From Laguncularia racemosa (taxonomy: Eukaryota > Streptophyta > Magnoliopsida > Myrtales > Combretaceae): DNA of 64,000 nucleotides. The translations under genes were made by a program, and so were the position numbers. Location: assembly GCA_037954665.1 (NCBI GenBank), contig JBBMOL010000135.1:315001-379000 (forward strand), in the 5' to 3' direction. Of the stretch, positions 21,215 to 32,649 are shown piece after piece. Below the pieces are notes generated by a model. The model was given only the letters and a program-made list of their open reading frames with translations, was not told the origin of the DNA and made no database searches. Positions within the stretch are counted from its first letter, which is position 1. Each line of letters starts with the position of its first letter.

Positions 21215-22129
21215 CTTGCCCCTACTCTTATTGGTGACTTGGTTAGTAGAGAGAGTTGGCGATAGTATAGGCTTCTGAGGTCCTCGAGATGAGCTAATGG
21301 TTGAGATGAGCTCTTTGTTGGTGTCATTGACTTGGCTTCTAATTTGGCGTGTTATCATATGGATGTATGTGGAGTGGCTAAGCAAGTGAATGACCAAGCT
21401 GAGCTTCTCTTGTGTTAGTGGATTTGGTGAAGAGGGGATGGTCTTGAGCTGGCACTTTAGGAGGTGAGGGTGAGTAAGTGATTTGTTGAGCTATTGTGTC
21501 TTACCCCTTAGGCCAAGCTGAACTAGTGATGACCTTCATAGATTGTCTAAGCAGGCGAGTGGTTGAGCTAAGCTTCACTCGTGTTAGCAACTCAATAAGA
21601 AGATTTTCTTAGGCTGGCATTAGGAGGGACGAGGTTGAGAAAGTGATATATTAAGTTTTATCGTGCTTTTGTCCCCCATCGAGTTGAGCTAAAATGGGCA
21701 TGGCTCTTTATTAGACCAAGCACCTTGAAAATTCCCTAATAGCCTTCGATTTGAGGTTACAATGGCTTCTCAAAGAAGTCTTAATTCAATTTTTCGTAGG
21801 TGTGTAAATTTTAGCATATTTAATGCTAGAGACAGTTGTTTTGCTTGAATTGGGTGAGGTTTGCATGCGTTAGGAACACACATGAGATCCTCATCATCCA
21901 TTTGATTTGTATAACATGTGTTGAGATTGAATCAGAAGTGCCATGTCATGTTGCTTTAATTAACTATCTCTTTGTTTCCTATGCTACTGCTTATATATAT
22001 CGGTCTATGGCTTTATTTTGACACTTTCATCTTTCCTGACATCTCTTCCTTTGTTCTCGAGCACGAGACTTCAATTTCTCTTGTAATTTTGATCAATCTT
22101 TTCACATTCTTTTCTCACTTTTCATCCCA

Positions 22130-24360
22130 AAACAGGTATGATGGTTATATCTTTTTCCTCTTCTCAAACGCTTTCTAATAGGGAGAGTGAGTGGGGTACT
22201 CTACCTCCCTAGGTAGTGGAAGAAATTTCATGGTAGTCTTTTAGCACAGCTGAAGCATCAAGTTGAGAGGAACATCGACAAGTTAGCGGCAATAGCACAA
22301 ATCCTCAAGGATCTTTACCTTGATGATGACGACGACATAAAGCAGCTATAGCTTATCTACATGGCGATGGAGGATGGAAACACTCCTAATGGCATTAGTA
22401 GTACTCTCACTTATGAGGAGCCTGTGAACCTGAGGAAGTACTTTCACCCATAACCTTAGAAGCTATTAGTTGGGTTGGAATTCTCAATGCATGGCTAGAA
22501 GAGTAAGTTTCTAGTGGTGAACACAGAGGAAGAGTTGGATTTCTAGATAGACTAGGTTGACCTGATCAGAACGTCAATAATATAATCTTTAGGGTCTAGT
22601 GATAAAAGTGCAGTAGATTGGCTCCTCGCTGAATTGAGAAGGATATTGAGTAGATTTTGGAACATCCTTAAGATCGTAGATGAGTACTTCTACAACGAGA
22701 AATTGACCAACAATGTCCACATCAAGGATGAAGGAAGTAGGCATTGCCCCTTTTGTAGTGCTGAGGTGGCCTTATGGTGGAGAGGTCATTCATTTAGTTC
22801 GTTAAAGGATGGGGTCTCCTTAAGATGCTTGTGCTTTGTGTAGTATTTTTACTTTTACATGCCTTTATTTGTTTTTTTTTTTGACTTTCTCTTCACTTTG
22901 TGCATGTATGTAGTTGAAATAGAGCTTTGTTGCTGACTTGTTAGGTAGGCATTAGGTTGCTGCTTAAGTTGCTTCGAAGAAGGCACCTCTTTTGAATAAC
23001 TAAAATGTGCCCTTGACAATAAGGGATGAGCATGTCTTAGCTCTAATGCCTCAACTTGCCAAGAGCTTAGAGGTTGACCCTTATCATAGATGAAGCTAAA
23101 GGAGAAGATTGGTGATGGAGTTGGTCAAGGCATGAAGAAGAGGTCTCGGGATGAGGTTGTGTAGCTAGATCTTGAATTTGAGTCTCTTGAGTGCAGGGCT
23201 CGAAGGAGGGATACTAATCCGATCTACCGTGCTAAGGAGAGGGTTAAGGAGGTAGTTATGTTGGTCTCCAAGCTAGCTAAATCTGCCTGGTCTAGGGATC
23301 GTATTTTTCGACCTAACTAAGAGGTCTCTAACTTAGACTTTACACTAGTGATAGCAGAAAGAGTCGTGAACTCTTAAGGGGGTCAATCTTACCTTAGGAT
23401 GTAGTCACCCTTGAGGAAAGCTTTTGAGTGATGACTAAAGAAGTAGTGGAGAGGTTGATCTGTGCCTAGCTCTACGATGTAAGTGTTTGGTGCCTTATCT
23501 CTTTTCTTTGTCTTTACTTTATTTTTGTTTGTTGTTTAACCTTTCTTCCATTACTTTATAGTTCTTAACGCACTTAATGAAATCCTTTGACGTTTAGGGG
23601 GTCGAACCTTAAGTAGGTAAAGGAGCTCTGTGAGGAGCACAAACTTCTTAAATGGAAGCATCGAAGGCTCTATGGGGGTTACGTGAAGTTTTCTAATGAT
23701 AGATCTATGTTGATGCAAAGATTATAGGTGGTGGAGATCGAAGTCCAGAGGGTTTCGATTGAGGCCAAGCGAAGGATTGCTGTGGTTAGCAAGCTCTAGT
23801 TGAGGGTTGAAGCTAAGGCGAGAACCTTAGGGGCTTAAGTGGAGTGTAATTAACATCTCTCTAGAGATGTGGAGCTAAACATTAAAGTTAGCCAACTAGA
23901 GGAGTGTAATTAACATCTCTCTAGCTAGTTAGTTAAGACCTAGAAGTAGTTGAAAGCTTAGGAGGCTAGCTACGTTACAATGGCAAAAAGTCTTCGAGTG
24001 GAGATTGAGTGGCTTTGAATCAAGGCTGGTTAAGTTAGGGTTATCGTTAAGTTGAGTAAGGTAGCTATGGAGTAGGAGCTCTTTGACAAGATCATGAAGA
24101 GTGACGAATGGGTAACCCTTTAGAAGAAGAAGTTCTCAGAGGGGAATAGGGCAAGGAAGTCAAAGGTTTTGAGTGTTCATCTTGAATACAACTTGAGTTA
24201 CTCGACCTTCTATGATGATGAGGAGGTTAAGGTGTTTGAGCTGGTTGAAGGCAGAAGGTTGCTAAAGATGGCCTCGAGGAGGAGGTGTTGTTTGGCGGTC
24301 AAGGCTAGGTCATCTAGGTTTCTTGATCGAGAGACCATGTGCTTAACCCTCTTATTATAG
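22130..24360 (+). pseudogene. Element H: antisense coiled-coil reading frame
   Basis: Read on the plus strand, opposite to gag, several frames join across stops. They include AELRRILSRFWNILKIVDEY near 22630, KSRDEVV-LDLEFESLE-RAKERVKEVVML near 23130-23270, and a Lys/Glu/Leu-rich segment (SIEAKRRIAVVSKL, then VEAKARTL and MAKSLRVEIEWL) up to VHLEYNLSYSTFYDDEEVKV and a stop at 24358. Heptad-like spacing suggests a coiled coil. Most stops are TAG/TAA where Gln fits. The arrangement resembles the antisense frame of Tat-lineage gypsy elements, which is inference. No domain is recognised. Confidence 0.5.
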
Positions 24361-25394
24361 TAGTGAGCTTCTTGATATTAGTGCATTGCTACCTAAGCTC
24401 TGGTTATGTCTTAGATCTCTTATCTTGTCAAGGTTAGCTTGGATTCTAATTTGTGAACATATCAAACTTTAACTTCCTATGGTCCTTGTGTTTGATGTGA
24501 TTCATTTAACTCCTAGTGAAGATTCTAGCTTGTTTGTAGTAATAGGAGCTTCTATGGATTGGCCAGGAATTATAGAGTCTAAAACACTTGTCTTTGCTTA
24601 AAATTGAGTTGATAGGATAGTGGATCTCTATAAGGAATCTCAAAATAAATAAGGAGCTTTAGCATGAGGTGGTATAATAAGGAAAATGTTAATTGCATAT
24701 TGAAGGTTCATTGTGATTGGCATTCATTCCTAAGGATTTGCCATCTTACAAAATTTGGACTTTATCCCAATAGTCATGTGGGTATCAAGGGAACAAGTAG
24801 GCATACTCATTATCATGTCATTTATGATGAGCTCATGGCTTGCTCATTATCATGTCCTCTATGTTGAGGTCAATGCCTACTCGGTTAATGAATTGCAATT
24901 TGTAGACACTTTCTTTCCCCCTCAATTGATGACATTGCAAGGGACTCAATTGTGGCAAGCATTGTTGTTGTCTTCCTCATCTTAATCTTGCTTAGCTCAC
25001 CTTCTTTATGTAGGTCGTTCTATGAAGTTGTTGGGGTCAGTAACATATTTCCTAAGGTATCCTCATTGGATAAGGTCTTCAAGGGCATTCTTGAGCTAGT
25101 AACATTCGTTTGTATTGTGACCCTTGTCTTAATGAAAGTTGTAGTACTTATCGGGGTTCCTCTTGTTTGGATTACCCTTGAGGCATGATGGTTAGAATAG
25201 TACACCTTTATTGCAAACTTCAATAAAAATGTCTCCCATTGGTCAATTTAGTGAGGTGTAGGTGGTGAAGCTTAGAATGGCATATTGCTGATCTTTGGCA
25301 CCATTGTTCGAAGATGACACCTATCTATTTCTAGGGCTAAGTTGGTCCTTTATGGACCCTCTCTCCTTATCCTTCCTTTTCTTTTTTTTGTTCT

Positions 25395-26090
25395 TTTTTT
25401 TTTTTTACCTGTTTTGATTAGTATCCTTCTAAGCTAGTATGAAGTCCTCTTATTGTATATACTTCCTAGCCTTCTCTCGGAATTCTTCAAAATTTGCTAG
25501 TTTGCTCTTCTCCAATGACTTGAAGAAGTTTCTACTCAATCGGACGCCTTAAACTACAACATTCAAAGTAATGTCCTTGTTGATATTGGGGATCTCCAAC
25601 ATGGCCATGTTAAAGCGAGCAAAGTATTCCCTAATTGGCTTGCAATGGCCTTGTTTATTGAGATTTAAGGTTAATGAGTCTTTGACTAGGGGCTTGCTTG
25701 CCAAGAAGTACTATTGGAACTAATTTGCTAGCTTATTGAAGGAATTAATGGAATTGCTAGAGAGGTTATTGTACCATGTCCAAGTAGCTTTGCATAAAGT
25801 GCTAGGAAATGCTTTGCAGGCGATTGTATCGCTAAGGCCATGTAGTTTATCATTGTGCAAACATGGCACATGTGGTCATCTAGATTTGTTGTGCCATCAT
25901 ATGTGTCAAGCTATCTTAGGTGGCAAGACCTTATCTTGTAATGCCTACGCAAATGGCATCTTTGTTTATAAAGAATCTTGTAGAGGAATTAGTGCACATG
26001 CCTTCCTTAATGTCAAAGACCCTCTTGATATATTCATCTATTTGGTTGATGTCCATGTTATTGACTTAGCGGTCAGCTTTAGTATGAGTG
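25395..26090 (-). pseudogene. Element H: Ty3/gypsy gag
   Basis: On the minus strand, across several stops, I read CKAFPSTLCKATWTWYNNLS, SNSINSFNKLAN-F, a block like LNLNKQGHCKPIREYFARFN and MAMLEIPN, and finally KLANFEEFREKARKYIQ. This is the retrotransposon-gag capsid region (R-A-F-P-x-T-L-x-G-x-A-x-x-W-Y, then S-x-x-E-L, then R-E-Y-x-x-R-F-N). Plus-strand frames over this stretch are shadows. Confidence 0.8.
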
Positions 26091-26593
26091 TTTGATGGCT
26101 TGGGTCTAATGTTTTGATCTGTGGTGCCATTGTGGCTACATGATGTAGTTGGTAATATTGACATTGGGAGTGCGTTCCCTTGTGTGGTTATAGGTAAAAC
26201 TTATTCAGTAGGAGCTCAGTTATGGTCCTCTACAGATTGGGCCTGTTGATTTTATGGTGGTGAATTGTTATGGCCATTTCTTAGAAAGTGTGTTGACACG
26301 TTTTCCAATTCAAGCATATTGTTGAGTTACTTTAGCTTCGTAACTTAGGCTTGCAATCTAGTGTTGTCATTTCTTATGACTTCATTTTGTGCAACCAACA
26401 TTTTGCACATATTTTTCCAAATTGAGGAAATGTTAGGCATCGATCTGGTTTGTGTTTAGGTTATGTTGTTGGGACACCATGGCATAGACAATTTAGTTTA
26501 CAACCAATGTGTTGATGGTTTCCTTAGACTTGGTGATTTTTGATTTGGGTGCCACGAATGGGTTATGAGTAAGATCATGAAGATGGCACCAAA

Positions 26594-27075
26594 TGTTGAG
26601 CTAGGAAATTCTCTTAGGCGGAAATCACTTACAAAAGAGAAAACATTAAGCTCAAAGGGATGTTGGGTATAGTTTTTGCGTAACTTCTCCAATACCTAAG
26701 TTAACATTAGTGTGTTTATGAAACTAATAAGCTAGCAAGAGTGTAGGGCTTAAGATTTGAGCTTGAATCCAAGTGATGTTAACCCCTATTTATTGGGATT
26801 AGGGTTGAGATGACTTGGTAGGTACATTAATCTTATGTCTTGTGTCTTTGCTATTTCCCCATGTAAGTTGCGTCTTTCTAAATCCTGTCATCTATCAAGC
26901 AAGTGTGATTGACCTGAGCTCATGCTTGGGTTAAGCTGTACATTGGAGCTTGGACTAATCTCTTGTTCTAGGATCGAGATTTAGGAGCTTAGATTTTGGT
27001 CTTTAGAGCTTGACTATGGGCTTAGGTAGGTTAGATTGGGCTTAAGGGGCCTAACTCCAAAAAGTGCTATCAATA
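26594..27075 (-). repeat. Element H 5' LTR
   Basis: 482 bp, starting TGTTGAGCTAGG and ending GTGCTATCAATA. Sequence just outside the LTR in the element (minus strand TTTGGTGCCATCTTC) sits where a gypsy primer site is expected. It is followed by the target duplication GGAAC. Confidence 0.9.
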
Positions 27076-27080
27076 GGAAC

Positions 27081-27636
27081 TCATGAACAACTAATGAGGA
27101 TGGTTATAATAAGGTTTATAATCATTTTTTGATGTGATTGATGGAAAAGAGGAAAGGTTTTCATGATGGCTCAAGCCCACACATATTGACAAATAGAGCT
27201 TTTCTTAGATGTCTATCTGCAAACTAGTTTCACAATGAAAGTATGTGTCAATGACTCGATGGTTAGTGCCTCCTTTCTTTACTCCTACTTGCTTATAAGA
27301 AAAGAGATTAACTAAAATATTGTCAACTGAATCATCTCACTCTTCTTTCCACTTTTAGGTTCTACTAAAGTCTTCACCACAATTCACTTTTCTATAAGAT
27401 AATTATCACTTTAATTTAAGAAGGGTATTTATCAAGCAATAAGTATTTATATGCTTGAAAGTATTGAATTGAGGATATTTTAGTTATAGAATTTTATCAC
27501 TTAAAGAATTCTTTACATTTTATATATTTTTGATTTATATATTATTCATACTATACTCCCATGGAACATAATATAGTAATACATGTGATTCAAGCAATAA
27601 CCTTTTGTTAAAAATATACAGAAGAGGAAAATATAT
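27081..27636. other. Intergenic AT-rich DNA
   Basis: I see no gene or recognisable element between the right target duplication of H and the hairpin at 27637. Confidence 0.5.
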
Positions 27637-27743
27637 ATATTTTAATTGATATATTTTTATGAATACTTTCATTTATGGTATATTCTAGGGATTTTAAAAT
27701 CCCTAGAATATACCATAAATGAAAAAATATATCAGTTAAAATT
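27637..27743. repeat. Hairpin with a 58-bp perfect palindrome
   Basis: 27667-27724 is a loop-free perfect inverted repeat with 29-base arms, centred on ATTTTAAAAT. Pairing resumes outside it (27637-27658 with 27722-27743, TTTTAATTGATATAT against ATATATCAGTTAAAA), with an asymmetric ATGAATAC on one side. It directly abuts the left end of the MULE-like relic. Confidence 0.9.
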
Positions 27744-28289
27744 GGGAGTTCGAAACTCGATTTTATATTGGCATGGTAACACCTACTGTCACATTTTTGC
27801 ATTCAACTTTTGATTTTATTGTTCATGTTAAAATTAGGCATTGAGCACCTAATTTTGACCTATAACGCACACTAGCCCTACATAATTTCCTTTATTAGCC
27901 GAATTTTACAACAACTGTAAAAGAAAACTTGAAAATACAATTAAACTCCTTATCTCCAATGCTACTACATAAACATTGAATTGCTCAATCACAACAACAA
28001 TATCACGTCAATTCAATCAACTCGTATCCTCTAACAATTTCCAAACTCCTCAACAACTTCTAAACTCCCCAACCATAGTTGCTTACAAAGTACTTTGTAA
28101 TAACCAAACTATAAAACCATAAGAAATATTCACCATACTAAGGAACATGATCAAGTGAACAAAAAACTAGAGAATAGAACTAAAAGAAGATATATAAAGT
28201 TTTAATTCTAGATAATATGGTTTGTATATAAATACAAAACAAAGTAAGTACAAAGCTATCATAAAAAATATAAGCCTATGGAGTATCTA

Positions 28290-29520
28290 AGGCTATCTTT
28301 ACCTCTGATGCTTGAATGTATGCATCGGCTAATTATTTGGCATATGATAAGGTTGATGTTACACCATATAATTTATATGTAATTGCGTAATTTGTATGCT
28401 ATCCCATCCTACGCTTGGTGAGCTATGTGGAGGATTCATGTGCATAGGACTTGGAATGGGCTTGAACCTCCATTATAAGACATCTGGTTATGGTTATAGA
28501 GTCCAATTAAGGGTAATCTTGGTTAATTATAGGGTTTAGGTAGGTATGAGGACCTTCAAACTTTATGATTTAAAAACACCAAACATGTATGAAGTGTTCA
28601 CTTGCAACTATTGGCAATATTAGCACATCTTATAGCCTAGAGATGTGGAGCTGATTTCTCTATGATATAGTTATGATGATTCACTATGTGGTGTAGCCTG
28701 AATTAAATGCTCTTTCTTCTTAAAGCGCATGCCCACCTTAAACTCATTGCTAAAGCTCCAATTCACATCACCCATGTTTTCCTTTGATATATATCTATTA
28801 TCACACTAGCTGAAAAGAATGACATGGGTTTTGAACTCTCAATAGCATTGATGTTCATCAAAACCCAAATTGCTATTCATTTCTCTTAACCGACCTATAT
28901 AGCTCATTAAGTGTCTCAATTCATGCTTGAACTTCCTTACCATTATCATCATTATTAGATAAATTTTGATTAGAATCCTTAGAAGGAGTATGATAAGCTT
29001 CATCAATCTTAGCATCTACCTCCCTATTTGCTTCATTTGTACCGGTATTATCAATTTTAGGGAGACTATAGCTGATACGTACTTCTCTAGTCATTTCAAC
29101 AAATTGAGATTTAGGTACCTAGGTTTCAATTGGACCATCAACATTAGTATCTTGTCTTGAGTCAATCTCTATTGTAATAGGCAACTCCATTTCACATATT
29201 TGCACATACAATTTGATAGTACTATTAACCCTACAAGGCACCTATGAATTGGCCAACATCTAGTGTGCAAAAATCATCATTGACAGGTATTGTAAAGAAA
29301 CAATCCCTATTACATCCTAAATGGGGCACCTATAGATCAACTCAATTTGATTGGTCACACTAACAATTTGAAGGTGACTATAAATGATACTCAACAATTG
29401 CTCATAGTTTGATTCATAGGGAACTCCAACCATTGTTGTTAGGTGTCTATTATAGTACATCCCATCATCTCCATCCACAATAATGTCGTAGACATAATAG
29501 ATCACTTTAACCTTGAACAT
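28290..29520 (-). pseudogene. MuDR-type transposase N-terminal remnant
   Basis: Starts MFKVKVIYYVYDIIVDGDDG and continues with TTMVGVPYESNYEQLLSII, then LQIVSVTNQIELIYRCPI: the plant MULE N-terminal domain. Further on, in broken frames, are KVGMRFKKKEHLIQA, a C-x-x-C-x(n)-H-T-C-like block (CQYCQ..HTC) and VTPYNLYVIA, in the order expected for the MuDR zinc-binding region. The catalytic transposase core and the SWIM zinc finger are absent. Confidence 0.75.
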
Positions 29521-30159
29521 TTTCTCACTTATTTATATTCAAACACAAAACATTTTCTCAACTGTCAAAAACCCATCAACTTCTAATATGAACAAAGGTC
29601 ATGTGAGAAATTACAATTTATTCTAAGATCCCATACCATATTTATTCTCTTAGCCATAGTTTTACATGCTTTTTCATTAGAATAACCATAACTGTTCTTA
29701 TTGTTCTTAAAGAATTGATATTCATGGACTGTATTGTCACATAATATCCACAAAATCCCTTATTACAAAATTGAAAATAGTTTATCATGTCACATTTTGT
29801 GACACAAACCTACAAAATTTCTTTCACAACTATAACGCTCATCAACCTATGTTACAATGCAAAATCTAGTTTATCAACAATGTGTCTTTTATAGCTTGGA
29901 GTACATATCACCAATTTGGAAAACGAACCTAAAATATACATTCCATATATTTGGAATACAAATCACAAATTCATGAAATTATACCTCCAATATAGATATC
30001 ACAAATTTTAGAGTACATATCATAATTAAAAAAAAAAATCAACTTGGAAAACGAAGGACAAGTACAATGCACCATAATCTTAGCCCATTACAAGTCCATA
30101 CATGTAAAGACAACATTGTAAAATTTAGAAAAAAAAAAAAACCTTAGTGCAAGTTCAAT

Positions 30160-30415
30160 CTTCAGAGGGAGAAATAACTCCAAATGGAGATGCAATTTGT
30201 GAGAAAATCCTAAAATTAAGCTACTACAATTGCAAAACAAGTTATGACATCACTATTTTGCAACGAAAATTTGGAAAAACCACAAAAAAATTACCTTTCC
30301 ACACCTTTTGTTTGTAGAGAGAGAAGGGGCTCCAACGGTGATGAAATGTGTGATTAAATTCTAAAATTAGGTCAGTAGTGTTGCAAATCAACTTAATAAA
30401 TCATGATTTTTCTAC
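30160..30415. repeat. Direct repeat in the 5' part of the MULE relic
   Basis: Two diverged copies (about 30160-30260 and 30310-30415) share GAGAGGGAGAA-GG-CTCCAA-GGTGATG-AATTTGTG and CTAAAATTA-G-T. They lie upstream of the transposase start, inside the terminal repeats. Confidence 0.6.
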
Positions 30416-30790
30416 TTATTTTGTTTTAGAAGAGTGGGATGGTTAGCTTTTATAGAGGGGATTGTTAGGGTTTTTCTATTTTAGAGAGTGAGACTAATTT
30501 GCGAAATGGGGAAGAAGAAGACAATGAGTAAGATATACCTCGACAACATTAGGTGTTGAACTTTCGACTTCATTAAATAATAAAAGAACATCCAATTTTA
30601 TAATGGAAAAGTGAGATCGAGTTTTCAATACTAGATGCCAAAACAATTTGCAATGAAGTTTCTAGTACTTGATTTCATTAAACAATGAAAGAACACTCGA
30701 TTTTTACAATGAAAAAAGGACATCAGGTTTCTAACACTCGATGTCAAAGCAATTCGAAATTAGGTTTCCAGCACTTGATTTTAAGTGATA

Positions 30791-31740
30791 TATTGTTGGG
30801 ATTATTTTCTGAAGTGGAATAGTTTAGAGATTTTTCTTTTAAATATTTTATTTATTTTCCCTAAAATCATCCACTCTCTTGGGAAAATCTATGAAGGTCC
30901 ATTGTCATTTAGGGTTGAAACATATAGATCGGAGAGAATGTGATTCATAATTTATTTTTTCATTTCTTGAAAATAGGACAAGCATCGATCCATTTTGACA
31001 TAATAACTTGTAGCCTTATGCACGTGTACTAATCTGTCGATTCCAATAATTGAAGGCATGAATTGTTAGCCTTTCACAGCCCAATTCTTCATTTTCAAGC
31101 CAATAACTGAAAATAATTATACCTTCTATCCAATATAGCTTAATTACATGTATTGTATTGAAAATCAAAGGATGAAATACACAAATTTGCGTTTTCTCGT
31201 AGCTTAGCTAGATTTTGTTTTATATCCTTGATTGTTAAAAACTTCTTTTTCGATCCTGCATAGATTAGTGTAGTAGGCATTAATATTGTATTTAGCTATA
31301 CCCTTTCTTACTCGAGAGATAGACTTAGTGAATATTCATCTGTTATATTATTGCAATACGATCCGACAAACTGGTCAGTTATAATACACTAAAAATCACT
31401 TTTCAAATATATATATATATATATTTATAGCAATTTCAGCATATTGTCAATAAGACATGAGTGACGCCTTCCAACATTTCTTTGATCAGCCAATATAAGA
31501 GGGCGAGTCGTAGTATGACCACTTAAAGGCACTTGTAGGTAAAGCACTTATCCTTGCACTCTAAGATGCTCCATCTATATATAAAATAGCTCCATAGCAG
31601 CCTACCATTTTTTTTTCTTTTTTCTCCCGAAGAAGACATGCGTCTCATCATGACTAGTCAATATCGGGTAATAGGAGTCTACTGCATGCGGACTTGAAGC
31701 TCAGCTTCAGCCAGATCATTACTCTCATCCTTTCTTCTTA
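30791..31740. other. Intergenic AT-rich DNA
   Basis: No gene is recognisable. A short (TA)n run occurs at about 31408-31424 and a TATATATAAAATAG box near 31576. Confidence 0.45.
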
Positions 31741-31749
31741 GGGTTTTCA

Positions 31750-32190
31750 ATTTGGTGTCAAGTTGAAGTACGTATCAGGGAAAGTGCCTTCCAGCATCGA
31801 AGTGGTCTAGAATAAGATGCAATACTACAGTAATGAGAGCATCGGCCCATGGTACAAAGATGGAGCAGTGGAGCCTGAGCTTGAACCACATCCAACACAA
31901 GTGTTGTAGCTTTTGTTGAGCGTAGAGGATACCGATTTGCATGGCACCCCGAAGAGGGAGAACAAAGGCAAAAACCAAGTGGCTACTTACTCCTGTTCTG
32001 ATCCTGACCCCCATTGGATGCAAGAAATGTCTAAGGATGCTTAGCAACAGGACATGGACCAAAATTTGCTCGCAAAGATAGAATTCCTAGAAAGAAATTT
32101 CACCACCCAAATTAACCAAGTAAAGAGCGAATTTCTAGAATATTATTGTGGTTATCTGTGACAGCTGCCACCTCCTTCATCTCCTTAGGT
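31750..32190 (+). pseudogene. Unidentified Gln/Glu-rich frame fragment
   Basis: The plus strand reads YYSNESIGPWYKDGAVEPEL, EPHPTQVL, then LHGTPKREN, QVATYS-SDPDPHWMQEMSK and LLAKIEFLERNFTTQINQVK, with in-frame stops that fit former Gln codons. The last part could form a coiled coil. I do not recognise the family. It could be the C-terminal end of a transposon-borne protein. The 95-residue frame on the minus strand here is probably a shadow. Confidence 0.4.
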
Positions 32191-32284
32191 CAACCATCTA
32201 ATCCACCTTTGCCTTCGTACGTACATGTCTTTTTTTATTTTTAGGCTTATATTTTTGGTTTTCTTTATTTTGGTTCAACTTGTT

Positions 32285-32640
32285 TATCTTGTAAATTGCA
32301 AAATTTTAAGAATATAACAAAGCTTGAATTTTATACCTTTTATGTTTATATTTTATTATTCTTTTTTTAGACTTGTCATGTGTAATAGTAATTTACACCG
32401 GCTCCCTCTTTATCCAAAAAGTAATTTCCAAGTCTCCATTCTATAGAACACAAATACTACATTTGAGAATATCATCCATATGAATGAATCTAGTATGGAA
32501 TTGATTTTATATGATAAGTTCACTTTTTTCTCTTTAACTTACTAATTGAACTTATATATAATTTTTTACTACAGGTAAAAAAAAAATCATTAATAAGTCA
32601 TATAATAATTTAATAATTTTATGTTAAACACAAACAAGTT
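32285..32640. repeat. Tandem block copy 1
   Basis: Shares with 33865-34212 the series TTTTTTAG, GTAATAGTAATTTACA-type, GTAATTTCCAAGTC, AATATGAATGA-TC, GAACTTATATATA and TTAATAA-TCATATAATA-TTTA. Solo LTR K1 separates the two copies. Confidence 0.75.
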
Positions 32641-32649
32641 GTTACATGA

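Larger units (their letters stand above)
20714..27075 (-). mobile_element. Element H: non-autonomous gypsy-type LTR retrotransposon
   Basis: LTRs 20714-21214 and 26594-27075 (about 500 bp) are flanked by the exact target duplication GGAAC (20709-20713 and 27076-27080). On the minus strand the order is LTR, primer-site-like TTTGGTGCCATC, decayed Ty3/gypsy gag (about 25395-26090), then a long stretch with no protease, RT, RNase H or integrase motif, then a polypurine tract (GTAGGGGCAAG) and the 3' LTR. On the opposite strand at 22130-24360 is a decayed coiled-coil frame. The size and gene order suggest a pol-less (LARD-like) derivative. Confidence 0.85.
27741..30790 (-). mobile_element. MULE (Mutator-like) relic
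   Basis: The minus-strand transposase N-terminus lies at 28290-29520. The two ends (about 27741-27860 and 30790-30540) are diverged inverted copies: each reads GAAA-CTCGAT, then an AT-rich stretch, then CACCTAAT-TTG-C. The right end has extra internal repeats. Long degenerate inverted ends fit a MULE. Exact borders and a 9-bp target duplication could not be fixed by eye. Confidence 0.6.

Noticed and set aside
25736..26095. 119-residue plus-strand frame
   Set aside because: It lies opposite the gypsy gag of element H, whose motifs are on the minus strand.
31775..32062. 95-residue minus-strand frame
   Set aside because: The opposite strand shows a more coherent protein with Gln-type stops; the minus frame is Leu/His-rich shadow.
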